DNA of 64,000 nucleotides from Nocardia wallacei (GTDB lineage: Bacteria; Actinomycetota; Actinomycetes; Mycobacteriales; Mycobacteriaceae), in assembly GCF_014466955.1 (NCBI RefSeq), contig NZ_AP023396.1:1-64000 (forward strand), in the 5' to 3' direction. How positions within the stretch are numbered: position 1 is the stretch's first letter; every line of letters begins with the position of its first letter. Of the stretch, positions 28,160 to 37,118 are shown piece after piece. The position numbers and the translations under genes are program-made. Below the pieces are notes generated by a model, which was not told the origin of the DNA, made no database searches, and was given only the letters and a program-made list of their open reading frames with translations.

Positions 28160-29026
28160 GTGAATCCCCAGCCGCCCGCACCGACCTGCTACCGCCATCC
28201 CGATCGCAGCACCGGATTGGCCTGCACCCGGTGCGGCCGGTCGGCCTGCCCGGAATGCCTGCGCCCGGCCTCGGTGGGCCAGCACTGCCTGGACTGCCTA
28301 CGGCAAGGGCAGGCGGACGTGCGCCCGGTGCGTACCGTGGCGGGCGCGCCCGCGGTACAGCGGTCGGTCCCGTACGTGACCTACCTGCTGATCGCGGTGA
28401 ACGTCGCGGTCTTCGCGATCACCGCGGCGCAGGCGAACAGCGTCGCGGAGAATCAGCGCTCGCGGCTGTTCTTCGACTGGGTGCTGCAACCGCCTGCGGT
28501 GGCCGATGGCGAGTGGGCGCGGGTGCTCGGGTCCGGATTCCTCCACTACGGCCCGATTCACCTGCTGGTCAACATGTTCGCGCTCTATATCCTGGGTCGC
28601 GACTGCGAGATGGTGCTCGGCCGCCTGCGGTTCGTCACCGTCTACCTGGCCTCGCTGCTGGGTGGTTCGGCGGCGGTGATGTGGCTGGCCCAGGACACCT
28701 CGACGGCCGGCGCCTCCGGGGCGATCTACGGCCTGTTCGGCGCGATGACGGTGATCCTGCTGCGGCTGCGGCAGAGCCCGGTCCAGATGCTGGTGCTGAT
28801 CGCGATCAACGTCCTGATCAGCGTGTCGCTGCCGGGCATCTCGCTGTGGGGACACCTCGGCGGCCTCGCCGCGGGCACCCTGGCCACGGGCGGGATCCTC
28901 TTCCTGCCGCAGTGGCTGCGCGCCGGGACCCCGGAGGCCGCCCGCACCATCGGCTGGACAGCGGCGGCCGGTGTCGCGGTGATCGCGCTGCTGCTCATCG
29001 TCGCCGCGGCGGCCGAACTGGCCTGA
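28160..29026 (+). CDS. Rhomboid-family intramembrane serine protease
   Basis: The 288-residue product has an N-terminal zinc-finger-like region (CYRHPDRSTGLACTRCGRS and following Cys pairs, residues about 8-50), then six or seven membrane helices. The rhomboid catalytic Ser is in GASGAIYGLFG and the His in WGHLGGLAAG; HYGPIHLLVNMFALY supplies the oxyanion-region His/Asn. All catalytic elements are intact. GTG 28160 is preceded by GGAG. It is convergent with the PH-domain gene. Between their 3' ends lies a 41-bp tandem repeat. Confidence 0.92.
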   Translation: MNPQPPAPTCYRHPDRSTGLACTRCGRSACPECLRPASVGQHCLDCLRQGQADVRPVRTVAGAPAVQRSVPYVTYLLIAVNVAVFAITAAQANSVAENQRSRLFFDWVLQPPAVADGEWARVLGSGFLHYGPIHLLVNMFALYILGRDCEMVLGRLRFVTVYLASLLGGSAAVMWLAQDTSTAGASGAIYGLFGAMTVILLRLRQSPVQMLVLIAINVLISVSLPGISLWGHLGGLAAGTLATGGILFLPQWLRAGTPEAARTIGWTAAAGVAVIALLLIVAAAAELA

Positions 29027-29041
29027 GCCCTTCGCTGCGGC

Positions 29042-29205
29042 GTGCTGTTCGCCGCGGGTCGGGCGGTGCATGGTCATCGCGTGTGCTGTTCGCCGCGGGT
29101 CGGGCGGTGCATGGTCATCGCGTGTGCTGTTCGCCGCGGGTCGGGCGGTGCATGATCATCGCGTGTGCTAGTCGCCGCGGGTCAAGCCGTGCACGATCAT
29201 CGCGT
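29042..29205. repeat. Four tandem copies of a 41-bp unit at a gene 3' end
   Basis: Copies start at 29042, 29083, 29124 and 29165, each 41 bp. The first three differ at only one or two positions. The fourth is more diverged and contains the last codons and stop of the PH-domain gene (minus strand, stop at 29168-29170). Read on the minus strand each copy resembles the gene end (M-I-x-H-x-x-T-R-G). The array fills the space between two convergent genes. Confidence 0.9.
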
Positions 29206-29620
29206 CCAGTACGTCCTGGGGATGAGTGCCGAGATCCCAGCGGCCGAAGATCAGCAACCGGTCGTGTCCGTCGTGTTCGACGTCGAGCTCCAGATTGGGC
29301 ACCTTGCGCCCGAGCCGCCGGAAACCCACCACCCGGGCACGCAGAATCCGCTCCGGCGGATACGCCACCGGTCCGAGCAACCCGCGCACGATCAGCGCGG
29401 GCGGTGTCCCGGGGACGACGGTCAGCCGCGGCCGCTGGCGCAGTCCCAGCGCGGTCAGACCGAGCAGCAGCACCGCGGCGATCCCGACCAGCAACCGGCT
29501 CGGCGCGTCACCGGTGAAGACGGCCGCCGCCACGAGCGCCACCCCGCCGAGCGCCGTCACCGCGAGCGCGGCCGGGGGAGTGGACCAGGTGAGTCGGGAC
29601 GTCGAGTCGGATGCGGTCAC
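29168..29620 (-). CDS. PH-domain membrane protein (Rv0010c-like)
   Basis: A 150-residue protein with two N-terminal membrane helices (about 10-34 and 40-58) and a C-terminal bacterial PH-like domain (RPRLTVVPGTPPALIVRGLLG through LELDVEHDGHDRLLIFGRWDLG). The function is unknown; the family is common between ppiA and crgA in Mycobacteriales. GTG 29620 is used; a TTG at 29629 is in frame and closer to a GAGGAG site. Upstream lie two DnaA boxes. Its last codons belong to the 41-bp repeat. Confidence 0.8.
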   Translation of the reverse strand: MTASDSTSRLTWSTPPAALAVTALGGVALVAAAVFTGDAPSRLLVGIAAVLLLGLTALGLRQRPRLTVVPGTPPALIVRGLLGPVAYPPERILRARVVGFRRLGRKVPNLELDVEHDGHDRLLIFGRWDLGTHPQDVLDAMIVHGLTRGD

Positions 29621-29633
29621 GGTCCCCAATCGC

Positions 29634-29662
29634 TCCTCGAGTTGTCCACAGATCTATCCACA
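29634..29662. promoter_or_regulatory. Paired DnaA boxes with CTCGAG, 27 kb from oriC
   Basis: A perfect actinobacterial DnaA box TTGTCCACA (29642-29650) is followed by CTATCCACA (29654-29662) in the same orientation, 12 bp apart. It is preceded directly by CTCGAG. The 16-mer TCCTCGAGTTGTCCAC (29634-29649) is identical to oriC positions 2183-2198. It lies in the leader of the PH-domain gene. Confidence 0.75.
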
Positions 29663-29673
29663 AGTGTGCATGA

Positions 29674-29689
29674 ACTACACCGGTGTAGT
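29674..29689. promoter_or_regulatory. 16-bp perfect palindrome
   Basis: ACTACACCGGTGTAGT lies between the DnaA boxes and the crgA stop codon. It could be an operator for the PH-domain gene; the binding protein is unknown. Confidence 0.5.
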
Positions 29690-29694
29690 GCTGC

Positions 29695-29961
29695 TCAGCG
29701 CCACCGCATCGTCATGATCAAGCCGATCACCATGAGGCCGAAGCCGATCAGGAAGTTCCAGGCGTTGAGGTTGGCCATCCACTCGATCTTGTCGTTGGCC
29801 AGGTAATACACCAGCAGCCACACCAGCCCGGCCAGCATGAAACCGAGCATGATGCAGACATACCAGACCGGTGACGGGCCGCCCTTCACCTTCACCGGAG
29901 TACGGCTGGCGGGGTTGATCGTGTAGTCGGTCTTCTTGCGGCGGACCTTCGACTTGGGCAT
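29695..29961 (-). CDS. crgA: Cell division protein CrgA
   Basis: An 88-residue protein with two membrane helices (about 32-54 and 66-85) after a basic N-terminus [10 protein letters not shown]. CrgA is a small divisome member that binds FtsZ, FtsQ, FtsI and CwsA in mycobacteria and restrains division in Streptomyces. The start ATG 29961 matches homologues. In mycobacteria a DUF881 gene lies between crgA and trpG; here the genes are divergent with a 190-bp spacer and no DUF881 gene. Confidence 0.95.
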   Translation of the reverse strand: MPKSKVRRKKTDYTINPASRTPVKVKGGPSPVWYVCIMLGFMLAGLVWLLVYYLANDKIEWMANLNAWNFLIGFGLMVIGLIMTMRWR

Positions 29962-30055
29962 GACGTCCTCGTATTCGGCGTACAGGTCGTACCGGCGGGG
30001 TAGGCAGCCGAGCATGTCGGCTACGCCGCACACGCCTGCCGGTCTGGGTAAAGGC

Positions 30056-30078
30056 TATCCCAGCTGGGTATACCCGGG
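30056..30078. promoter_or_regulatory. Nested palindromes between crgA and trpG
   Basis: CCCAGCTGGG followed by the overlapping GGGTATACCC (and CCCGGG) lies in the divergent crgA/trpG spacer. The arrangement suggests an operator region, but no regulator is known for it. Confidence 0.35.
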
Positions 30079-30152
30079 CGTTCCGGACTGTTGTCGGCGC
30101 ACCGCCCGGGTATTCCCGCGACGCCGATCGGGCGGCCACGTACCCTCGAACC

Positions 30153-30791
30153 ATGCGTGTACTGGTCGTCGACAATTACGACAGCTTCGTCTTCAACCTG
30201 GTCCAATACCTGGGCCAGCTGGGCGCCGAGGCGACCGTGTGGCGCAACGACGACCCGCAACTGGCGAATATCGATGAGGTCGTCACCCGCTTCGACGGCG
30301 TGCTGATCAGTCCCGGCCCCGGCACCCCCGACCGGGCCGGGAAGAGCATCGATCTGGTGCACGCGTGCGCCGGGCATCGGGTCCCGCTGCTGGGTGTGTG
30401 CCTCGGGCACCAGGCCATCGGCGCCGCGTTCGGCGCGACCGTGACCCGGGCGCCGGAGTTGTTGCACGGCAAGACCAGTTCGGTATTCCACGTCGGCGCG
30501 GGGGTGCTGGCCGGGTTGCCGGACCCCTTCACCGCGACCCGCTACCACTCGCTGACCGTGCTCGAGGAGACGCTGCCCGCCGATATCGAGGTCCTCGGCC
30601 GCACCGAGAGCGGCATCGTCATGGCGATGCGGCACCGCACCCTGCCCGTCCACGGCGTGCAGTTCCACCCGGAGTCGGTGCTCACCCAGGGCGGGCACCG
30701 GATGCTGGCGAACTGGCTGGAGGTCTGTGGCGAGCGCCCGGCGGAGCATCTGGTCGAGCAGTTGGAGGCGGAGGTCGCGGCGCTGGTATGA
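30153..30791 (+). CDS. trpG: Anthranilate/aminodeoxychorismate synthase glutamine amidotransferase
   Basis: A 212-residue class I glutamine amidotransferase that supplies ammonia for anthranilate (tryptophan) or 4-amino-4-deoxychorismate (folate) synthesis. The nucleophile is in GVCLGHQAIG (about residue 79), the oxyanion segment is LISPGPGTPD, and the catalytic His/Glu are in VHGVQFHPESVLT. Which synthase partner it serves cannot be told from this gene alone, so the folate alternative (pabA) stands. Its stop overlaps the next start (ATGA), coupling it to a RibD-type reductase. Confidence 0.92.
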   Translation: MRVLVVDNYDSFVFNLVQYLGQLGAEATVWRNDDPQLANIDEVVTRFDGVLISPGPGTPDRAGKSIDLVHACAGHRVPLLGVCLGHQAIGAAFGATVTRAPELLHGKTSSVFHVGAGVLAGLPDPFTATRYHSLTVLEETLPADIEVLGRTESGIVMAMRHRTLPVHGVQFHPESVLTQGGHRMLANWLEVCGERPAEHLVEQLEAEVAALV

Positions 30792-31486
30792 GCGCCCGGC
30801 CGTATGTGCTGCTGTCGGTGGCGGTGAGCATCGATGGCTACCTCGACGACGCGAGCCCCGACCGGCTGCTGCTGTCCAATCCCGAGGATTTCGATCGGGT
30901 CGACGCGGTGCGCGCCGACTGCGACGCGATTCTGGTCGGCGCCGAAACCCTGCGCCGGGACAACCCGCGGCTGCTGGTCGGCAGTGACACTCGCCGGGCC
31001 CATCGGATCGCCGCGGGGAAACCGGAATTCCCGGTGAAGATCGTCGTCACCGCGACGGGCGAACTGGATCCGGAGCTGCGCTTCTTCCACACCGGCGGCG
31101 ACAAGCTGGTCTACACCACCGACCGTGGTGCGGCACGGAGCGCGGGGCCGCTCGCGGGGCTGGCCGAGGTCGTATCCCTCGGTGCGAGTGTCGATTTCGG
31201 TGCGTTGCTCGAAGATCTGGGCAGGCGCGGCGTGGGGCGGTTGATGGTGGAGGGCGGCGGCCACATCCACACCGCCTTCCTCGCCACCGATCTCGCCGAC
31301 GAACTGCTGATGGCCGTGGCGCCGGTGCTGGTCGGTGATTCCGCCGCGCCGCGATTCCTGCGCCCGGCCGACTTCCCCGGCGGACCGCGGCGCAGAATGG
31401 AATTGGCGGACGTCGCCCGCGTCGGTGACGTGGCGCTACTGCGTTATCTGCCGAAACAACGGGCAGCACCGGGAACGCCACAGTGA
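30788..31486 (+). CDS. RibD C-terminal (DHFR-like) reductase
   Basis: A 232-residue protein of the riboflavin-type reductase family. It begins PYVLLSVAVSIDGYLDD, the characteristic first strand, followed by DAILVGAETLRRDNPRL, the NADPH-binding LMVEGGGHIHTAFLAT and an ELLMAVAPVLVGD strand. RibD_C proteins reduce a 5-amino-6-ribosylaminouracil or similar substrate with NADPH. It starts inside the trpG stop codon. The separate deaminase gene follows 31 bp later, so the two halves of a RibD are encoded apart and in reversed order. Confidence 0.85.
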   Translation: MSARPYVLLSVAVSIDGYLDDASPDRLLLSNPEDFDRVDAVRADCDAILVGAETLRRDNPRLLVGSDTRRAHRIAAGKPEFPVKIVVTATGELDPELRFFHTGGDKLVYTTDRGAARSAGPLAGLAEVVSLGASVDFGALLEDLGRRGVGRLMVEGGGHIHTAFLATDLADELLMAVAPVLVGDSAAPRFLRPADFPGGPRRRMELADVARVGDVALLRYLPKQRAAPGTPQ

Positions 31487-31517
31487 CACGGAGGCCGCAG
31501 CGCATGGAAATACCGCA

Positions 31518-32003
31518 GTGACTTCGCATTTCGCGGAGCCGGGCACGGAAGGGCGCAAGTCCCACCGGTTCTGGATGCACCACGCGATCGGGCTGGCTCG
31601 GCTCTGCCCGCCGAGTCCGACCGCCTTCTCGGTCGGTGCGGTCGTCGTCGGCGCGGACGGAGTCGAACTGGCGCACGGCTATTCGCGCGAGACCGACCCC
31701 AAGGTGCACGCCGAGGAATCGGCCCTGAACAAGCTGGGCGCCGACCCGCGACTGCGACAGGCCACCCTCTACAGCACCCTCGAGCCGTGCTCGCGGCGCG
31801 CCTCGGCCGACCGCCTCCCGTGCACCGACCGCATCCTGGCGGCGGGCCTCGCGCGGGTCGTCATCGCCTGGCGCGAACCCGCCACCTTCGTCGACGACTG
31901 CGTGGGTGTGGAAAAACTCCGCGACCACGGTGTCGAGGTGATCGAACTCCCCGACCTGGCCGACGAGGCCAGATCGATGAACCGCCACCTCGACCTCACC
32001 TGA
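31518..32003 (+). CDS. RibD-type pyrimidine deaminase
   Basis: A 161-residue zinc deaminase. The zinc site is the HAEESAL motif (His plus catalytic Glu) together with the two Cys in LEPCSRRASADRLPCTDRIL. The middle FSVGAVVVGADGVELAHGYS is typical of cytidine/deoxycytidylate-like deaminases and of the RibD N-terminal domain. GTG 31518 is the best start; the ATG at 31569 would cut conserved residues. With the preceding reductase it could form a two-protein RibD or act in a pterin or nucleoside pathway. Its stop codon lies in a repeat shared with pknB. Confidence 0.8.
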   Translation: MTSHFAEPGTEGRKSHRFWMHHAIGLARLCPPSPTAFSVGAVVVGADGVELAHGYSRETDPKVHAEESALNKLGADPRLRQATLYSTLEPCSRRASADRLPCTDRILAAGLARVVIAWREPATFVDDCVGVEKLRDHGVEVIELPDLADEARSMNRHLDLT

Positions 32004-32122
32004 GCGGCCACCGCCGACCGGTCACGGGACGCGACCTCACTGAGCGGCCACCGCCGATCGGTCACGGGGGCGCGACCTCACTGAGCGGCTATCGCCGATC
32101 GATCACGGGGGCGCGATCACAC
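32001..32122. repeat. Three 40/41-bp tandem copies spanning two gene ends
   Basis: Copies begin with TGAGCGGC at 32001, 32041 and 32082. The TGA of the first is the deaminase stop codon. The third continues into the last codons of pknB (minus strand, stop at 32103-32105). Each copy contains a stop codon on both strands, so the unit corresponds to the convergent gene junction itself. Confidence 0.88.
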
Positions 32123-34004
32123 CCGTCGCGATCGTGATGGTCGCGTTCTTGGGGATAGAGGTACCGGGCGCGGGCTGCTGGCTGAGAATGTGGCCGATGC
32201 TCGGCGGATCGAAGGTGCCCTGGGTGGTCTGGTTGATCTGGCCGACGCCGCCGGTCCAGCCCGCGCTGCGCAGCCGGTCCACCGCCTGCGACGGTGTCAG
32301 ACCGACGAGGGGCGGCATCGTGATCTGATCGCTGGAGACCTGCACGGTGATGGTGGAACCCTTGTCCGCCGAAGTGTTTCCGGCGGGATCGGTGGAGAGG
32401 ACCTCGCCGCTGGGGCGCGAGGACGGCACCTTCTGCACGACCACCTTGAAACCGCCGGGGTTCTCGAGATTCGCCTGCGCCACATCGATCTGCTGGCCGA
32501 CCACGTCGGGCACGCGCACCTGCTCGGGCCCCTTGCCCAAGGTGATCGTGACCAGTCCCTCGGCCTCCGCCCGGGCGTCGGCCTGGGGGCTCTGCCGGAT
32601 CACCTTGTCCTTGTCCTCGGGACTCGACCAGTCCCGCTGGATGTCCGGATTCAGCCGGAGATTGCCGGACGACAGCAGCTGCTCGGCCTCCTGCTGCGTG
32701 CGTTTCGCCAGGTCCGGCACCGGAAGGATCTGCGGACCGGTCGAGACCTGCAGCGTCACGGTGCTGCCCTTCGGCGCCCGGGAGCCACCGAGGGGCTGGG
32801 TCGAAATGACATTGCCGACAGCGACTTTGCCGTTGGGTTTGGGCTGCGTGCTGACCGAGAACCCGGCCCGCTGCAACTCGTCCTGGGCCACCTGCGCCGG
32901 TTTGTTCGCCAGATCGGGGATGGCCACCTGGTCCGGCTTGCTGCCGGGGCCGATCAGAAACCAGAACAACGCGAACAGCGCCGCGACACCGGCCAGCACC
33001 GCGCCCGCGATCATTGCCGTGCGGCGCGGATCGCGGGGCTCGTCGTATTCGGGTTCGTCGACATCCTCGCGTTCGACGGTGCGGTAGCCGCGCGCCGACG
33101 CGTCCATGCTGCCGAGGATGGTGGTGCGGTCCTCGTCGGTCATCACCATCGGGGCGTGCGGTTTCTGGCCGCCCAGCACCCGGATCAGGTCGGCGCGCAT
33201 CTCCGCGGCGGTCTGATAGCGGTTGGCCGGATTCTTGGCCATCGCCTTCAGCACGACCGAATCCAGCTCGCGCGGCACCCCGGTGTGCACCAGCGACGGC
33301 AGCCGCGGATCCTCGCGCACGTGCTGATAGGCCACCGCGACGGGCGAGTCGCCGGTGAAAGGCGGTTCCCCCGTGAGGATCTCGTAGAGCACGCAGCCGA
33401 CGGAGTAGACATCGGAGCGGGCGTCGACCTGCTCGCCCCGGGCCTGTTCGGGCGACAGGTACTGCGCGGTGCCGATCACCGCGGCGGTCTGCGTCATCGG
33501 GTTGGAGCTGTCGGCGATCGCGCGTGCGATGCCGAAGTCCATCACCTTCACCGCGCCCTGCCGGTTGATCATGATGTTGGCCGGCTTCATGTCGCGATGC
33601 ACGATGCCGTTCTTGTGGCTGAAATCCAGTGCGGCACAGACGTCGGCGATGACCTCCATCGCGCGCCGCGGCGGCAGCGGACCCTTGCCGCGCACGATGT
33701 CGCGCAGCGTGTCGCCGTCGACGTACTCCATCACGATGTAGGGCAGCGGCCCGCCGTCCACCTCGGCCTCGCCGGTGTCGTAGACCGCGACGATGGCCGG
33801 ATGGTTGAGCGCGGCGGCGTTCTGCGCCTCACGCTTGAAGCGCAGATAGAAGGTGGGGTCGCGGGCGAGATCGGCGCGCAGCACCTTGATCGCGACATCG
33901 CGACCGAGGCGATTGTCGCGGGCCTTGTGCACCTCCGACATTCCGCCGAACCCGATGATCTCGCCCAGCTCGTAGCGCTCGGAGAGATTCTTCGGGGTCG
34001 TCAT
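32103..34004 (-). CDS. pknB: Serine/threonine protein kinase PknB
   Basis: A 633-residue receptor kinase. The kinase domain has glycine loop GFGGMSEV (19-26), Lys40, catalytic Asp138 in HRDMKPAN and DFG at 156-158. Activation-loop Thr171 and Thr173 ([17 protein letters not shown]) occupy the same positions as the autophosphorylation sites of M. tuberculosis PknB. The membrane helix spans about 330-352, followed by four extracellular PASTA repeats (about 357-633) that bind peptidoglycan fragments. PknB controls growth and division. Its ATG overlaps the pknA stop (ATGA). The stop codon sits inside a tandem repeat. Confidence 0.97.
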   Translation of the reverse strand: MTTPKNLSERYELGEIIGFGGMSEVHKARDNRLGRDVAIKVLRADLARDPTFYLRFKREAQNAAALNHPAIVAVYDTGEAEVDGGPLPYIVMEYVDGDTLRDIVRGKGPLPPRRAMEVIADVCAALDFSHKNGIVHRDMKPANIMINRQGAVKVMDFGIARAIADSSNPMTQTAAVIGTAQYLSPEQARGEQVDARSDVYSVGCVLYEILTGEPPFTGDSPVAVAYQHVREDPRLPSLVHTGVPRELDSVVLKAMAKNPANRYQTAAEMRADLIRVLGGQKPHAPMVMTDEDRTTILGSMDASARGYRTVEREDVDEPEYDEPRDPRRTAMIAGAVLAGVAALFALFWFLIGPGSKPDQVAIPDLANKPAQVAQDELQRAGFSVSTQPKPNGKVAVGNVISTQPLGGSRAPKGSTVTLQVSTGPQILPVPDLAKRTQQEAEQLLSSGNLRLNPDIQRDWSSPEDKDKVIRQSPQADARAEAEGLVTITLGKGPEQVRVPDVVGQQIDVAQANLENPGGFKVVVQKVPSSRPSGEVLSTDPAGNTSADKGSTITVQVSSDQITMPPLVGLTPSQAVDRLRSAGWTGGVGQINQTTQGTFDPPSIGHILSQQPAPGTSIPKNATITIATGVIAPP

Positions 34005-35542
34005 GGCAGTCCTTGCGGTGCGATGGCCGGGGAACTACTGCTGTCTTCGGTCTGGTTCTGGGTGGTGCCGCGGGATTCGTTCCCGGTGGTGCCGTGGGTG
34101 CCGTTCCTGCCGTAATTGCCGTCGACACCCGGAATATTCGGCAATGGTATTTGGAATGTGGTCCGGGGTACGCGACCCGTGGTCGTCGGCGCGGTGGTCG
34201 TCGGCCGCTGCTGGGTCGAGCTGGGCGGTTGGGTGGTGGTGGTGGTCGTCGGGGGCGGCGTCGTCGTGGGCGGCTCGGTCGTGGTGGTGACCGGCGGCTG
34301 ATAGTAGGTGCTCGTCGGCGCCTCGGTCGTGGTCGTCGGCACGACCGGCGGCGGCGCGACGACCGAGGTCGGCGACTTCGGTGTCACCGAGGATTCCGGC
34401 GGTTTGCCGCTCAGCAGTACCCACGCGGCGATGCCGCCGAGCACCAGCGCGCCGATACCCAGACCGGCGAGGGCCTTCTGCCCGTTGCCGGACCGCGACT
34501 TGTCCTCGTCATCCGGCGGCACCGCGCCGGTCCGGCCGGCCATGACGGCGGTGCCGGGCGGTTGGGCTTGCGGCCGACCGGAATTCGCGTAGCGGACGGT
34601 GGCGTCGTCGTAGTCACCGCGCGGCAGCACCGTGGTCGGACCGGGCGGCAACACCCGCGCCGCGCCGGTCTGCGGTGTGGCGAGCCCGGCGCTGCGCGGC
34701 GGCGGCGGTCGGCGGCCGGACCGGACGGCGGCCACGGCGTCGGCGAACTCGCCACCGCTGCCGTACCGCCGATTCGGCTCCTTGGCCATGGTGATCTCGA
34801 TGAGTTCACGCACGTTCGGCGGCAGGTCCGCGGGCATCGGCGGCGGGGTCTCCCGCACGTGTTTCATCGCGACGGTCAGCGCGCCGTCGCCGGTGAACGG
34901 CCGCTGGCCCGACAGCGCCTCGTACCCGACCACGCCGAGGGAGTAAACATCGCTGGCGGAGGTGGCGTCCTCGCCGGTGGCCTGCTCGGGCGCGATGTAC
35001 TGGGCGGTGCCCATCACCATGCCGGTCTTGGTGACCGGCGAGGCGTCTACCGCCTTGGCGATGCCGAAGTCGGTGATCTTCACCTGACCGGTCGGCGTGA
35101 CCAGGATGTTGCCGGGTTTGACGTCGCGGTGCACGACGCCGGCGGCGTGCGCCACCTCCAGCGCGCGGCCGGTCTGCTCGAGCATGTCCAGGCCCTGCGC
35201 GACCGACAGCCGGTTGAGCCGGTTCAGCACGGCGTTGAGCGGTTCGCCCTGCACCAATTCCATGACCAGGTAGGCGGTTTCGCCGCCCTGCGGGTCGAAG
35301 GTCTCGCCGTAGTCGTAGATGCCCGCGATGCCCGGATGGTTCAGTTGCGCAGTCGTCTTCGCCTCGGTCCGGAACCGGTGCCGGAAGGTCGGGTCCGCGG
35401 AGAACTCGGCCTTGAGTACCTTCACCGCGACGCGGCGGTCCAGCCGGGTGTCCAGGGCCTCCCACACCTGTCCCATGCCGCCGGTGGCGATCAGCCGTTG
35501 CAGTCGGTACCGGTCCGCGATCATCGCACCGTTGTTCAGCAT
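34001..35542 (-). CDS. pknA: Serine/threonine protein kinase PknA
   Basis: The 513-residue product has kinase domain 12-275 with glycine loop ATGGMGQV, Lys41, Asp140 in [11 protein letters not shown] at 158-160 and the activation segment [14 protein letters not shown] Pro/Arg-rich juxtamembrane linker precedes one membrane helix near 362-384. The external tail is Thr/Pro/Gln-rich with runs of threonine, then Asn/Gly/Ser-rich to the end, with no PASTA domain. It phosphorylates cell-division and cell-wall proteins together with PknB. ATG 35542 ([14 protein letters not shown]) is used, with an internal ATG at 35524. Confidence 0.96.
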   Translation of the reverse strand: MLNNGAMIADRYRLQRLIATGGMGQVWEALDTRLDRRVAVKVLKAEFSADPTFRHRFRTEAKTTAQLNHPGIAGIYDYGETFDPQGGETAYLVMELVQGEPLNAVLNRLNRLSVAQGLDMLEQTGRALEVAHAAGVVHRDVKPGNILVTPTGQVKITDFGIAKAVDASPVTKTGMVMGTAQYIAPEQATGEDATSASDVYSLGVVGYEALSGQRPFTGDGALTVAMKHVRETPPPMPADLPPNVRELIEITMAKEPNRRYGSGGEFADAVAAVRSGRRPPPPRSAGLATPQTGAARVLPPGPTTVLPRGDYDDATVRYANSGRPQAQPPGTAVMAGRTGAVPPDDEDKSRSGNGQKALAGLGIGALVLGGIAAWVLLSGKPPESSVTPKSPTSVVAPPPVVPTTTTEAPTSTYYQPPVTTTTEPPTTTPPPTTTTTTQPPSSTQQRPTTTAPTTTGRVPRTTFQIPLPNIPGVDGNYGRNGTHGTTGNESRGTTQNQTEDSSSSPAIAPQGLP

Positions 35543-35651
35543 TGCAGCCCCCGTAGGCTCCGTCTATTTGCGCCTGACCAGGGGCCCTGCGTGGTGACGC
35601 AGGCCGCTGCCGGGCCTCGAATGTTCAGGCGTACCAACACGTTCATGTGGG

Positions 35652-37118
35652 TCAGCCCCCCTGCAGTCCGGCGTCGAGTACCGCCCTGGCCACGGGTGCG
35701 GCGACCGATCCGCCGGTGGCCGCGAGTGCGCGATCGCCGCCGTTCTCCACGATGACCGCGATCGCGATCTTCGGGTTCTGGGCCGGCGCGAAGGCCGTGT
35801 ACCAGGCGTGCGGCGGGGTGCTGCGCGGATTGCTCCCGTGTTCGGCGGTGCCGGTCTTGGACGCGATCTGATAGGGGCGTGACTGGTTCCCTCCGGCCGT
35901 GTTCTTCTCCGAGGCGATCATCAGATTGGTCAGCTCCGTCGCGACCGGTGCGCTGATCGCCTGCCCGACCGAGACCGGCTTGGTCTTGGACAGCTCGCTG
36001 AGATCCGGGCCCTGCAGCTGGTCGACCAGGTGCGGTTCCATCCGCACCCCGCCGTTGGCGACCGTCGCCGCGATCACCGCGTCGTCCAGGGGGGTGAGGG
36101 CGACGTCGCGCTGCCCGATGCTGCTCTGCGCCAGCGACGGATTGTCCGGGATCTCGCCGACGGTGCTGTCGGCCCACTGGATCGGGATGCCCGCGTGCGG
36201 ACCGATGCCGAACGCGGCCGCCTCGTCCTTCAGCTTCGCCGCGCCGACCTTCATGCCGATCTCGGCGAAGGCGGTGTTGCACGACAGCCGGAACGCGTCG
36301 TACAGCGACGCCGTCGCGCCGCCGCCGCAGTTGGAGCCGTTGTAGTTTTCCAGCGTGGTGCTGGTGCCCGGCAGCGTGATGTTCGGCGCGGCGGTGAACT
36401 GGTCCTCGGGCTTGATTCCCATCGACAGCGCGGCCGCGGTGGTCACGATCTTGAACGTCGAACCGGGCGGGTAGGTCTGCGAGACAGCGCGATTGAGCAT
36501 CGGCTGGTCCTCGTCGGATGACAGCGACTCCCACGCCTGGGTGCTCTTGGCGCCGTCGTGGCCCGAGAGCAGATTGGGGTCGTAGCTCGGGGTCGACACC
36601 ATGGTCAGGATGCGCCCGGTGCTCGGCTCGATCGCCACCACCGATCCCGTGTAGCCCTTGCTGGTCAGCTGCTCGTAGGCGACCTGCTGCATCGCCGGGT
36701 TGATGGTGGTGACCACGTTGCCGCCGCGCGGATCGCGACCGGAGATCATATCCACCAGCCGCCGCCCGAACAGCGCGCTGTCGGAGCCGTTGAGCACCGA
36801 ATCCTCGGCGCGTTCGAGCCCGGTGCTGCCGTACTGCATCGAGTAGAAGCCGGTGACGGGGGCGTAGGCGGCCGGGTCGGTGGGATAGGTGCGCAGGTAT
36901 TTGTAGCGGTCGTCGGTCGCGATCGAGCTGGCCAGCACCGCGCCCGCGCCGGAGATCTGGCCGCGCTGGCGGGAGTACTCGTCCAGCAGCACCCGCGAGT
37001 TGCGCGGATCGTTGCGCAGGCTGTCGGCCTTGATCACCTGTACGTAGGTGGCGTTGGCCAGCAGCGCGACGATCATGACCATCACGGCGATGGCGACGCG
37101 GCGCAGGGGGGTGTTCAA
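35652..37118 (-). CDS. pbpA: Penicillin-binding protein A (class B transpeptidase)
   Basis: The 488-residue product has an N-terminal membrane anchor ([19 protein letters not shown]), a dimerisation region and a transpeptidase domain. The active-site motifs are PGSTFKIVT (SxxK), RLSCNTAF (SxN) and [10 protein letters not shown] (KTG). It cross-links septal or lateral peptidoglycan and is a PknB-pathway substrate in mycobacteria. The start codon is TTG at 37118, overlapping the rodA TGA (TTGA), which fixes it. A 109-bp gap separates it from pknA. Confidence 0.95.
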   Translation of the reverse strand: MNTPLRRVAIAVMVMIVALLANATYVQVIKADSLRNDPRNSRVLLDEYSRQRGQISGAGAVLASSIATDDRYKYLRTYPTDPAAYAPVTGFYSMQYGSTGLERAEDSVLNGSDSALFGRRLVDMISGRDPRGGNVVTTINPAMQQVAYEQLTSKGYTGSVVAIEPSTGRILTMVSTPSYDPNLLSGHDGAKSTQAWESLSSDEDQPMLNRAVSQTYPPGSTFKIVTTAAALSMGIKPEDQFTAAPNITLPGTSTTLENYNGSNCGGGATASLYDAFRLSCNTAFAEIGMKVGAAKLKDEAAAFGIGPHAGIPIQWADSTVGEIPDNPSLAQSSIGQRDVALTPLDDAVIAATVANGGVRMEPHLVDQLQGPDLSELSKTKPVSVGQAISAPVATELTNLMIASEKNTAGGNQSRPYQIASKTGTAEHGSNPRSTPPHAWYTAFAPAQNPKIAIAVIVENGGDRALAATGGSVAAPVARAVLDAGLQGG

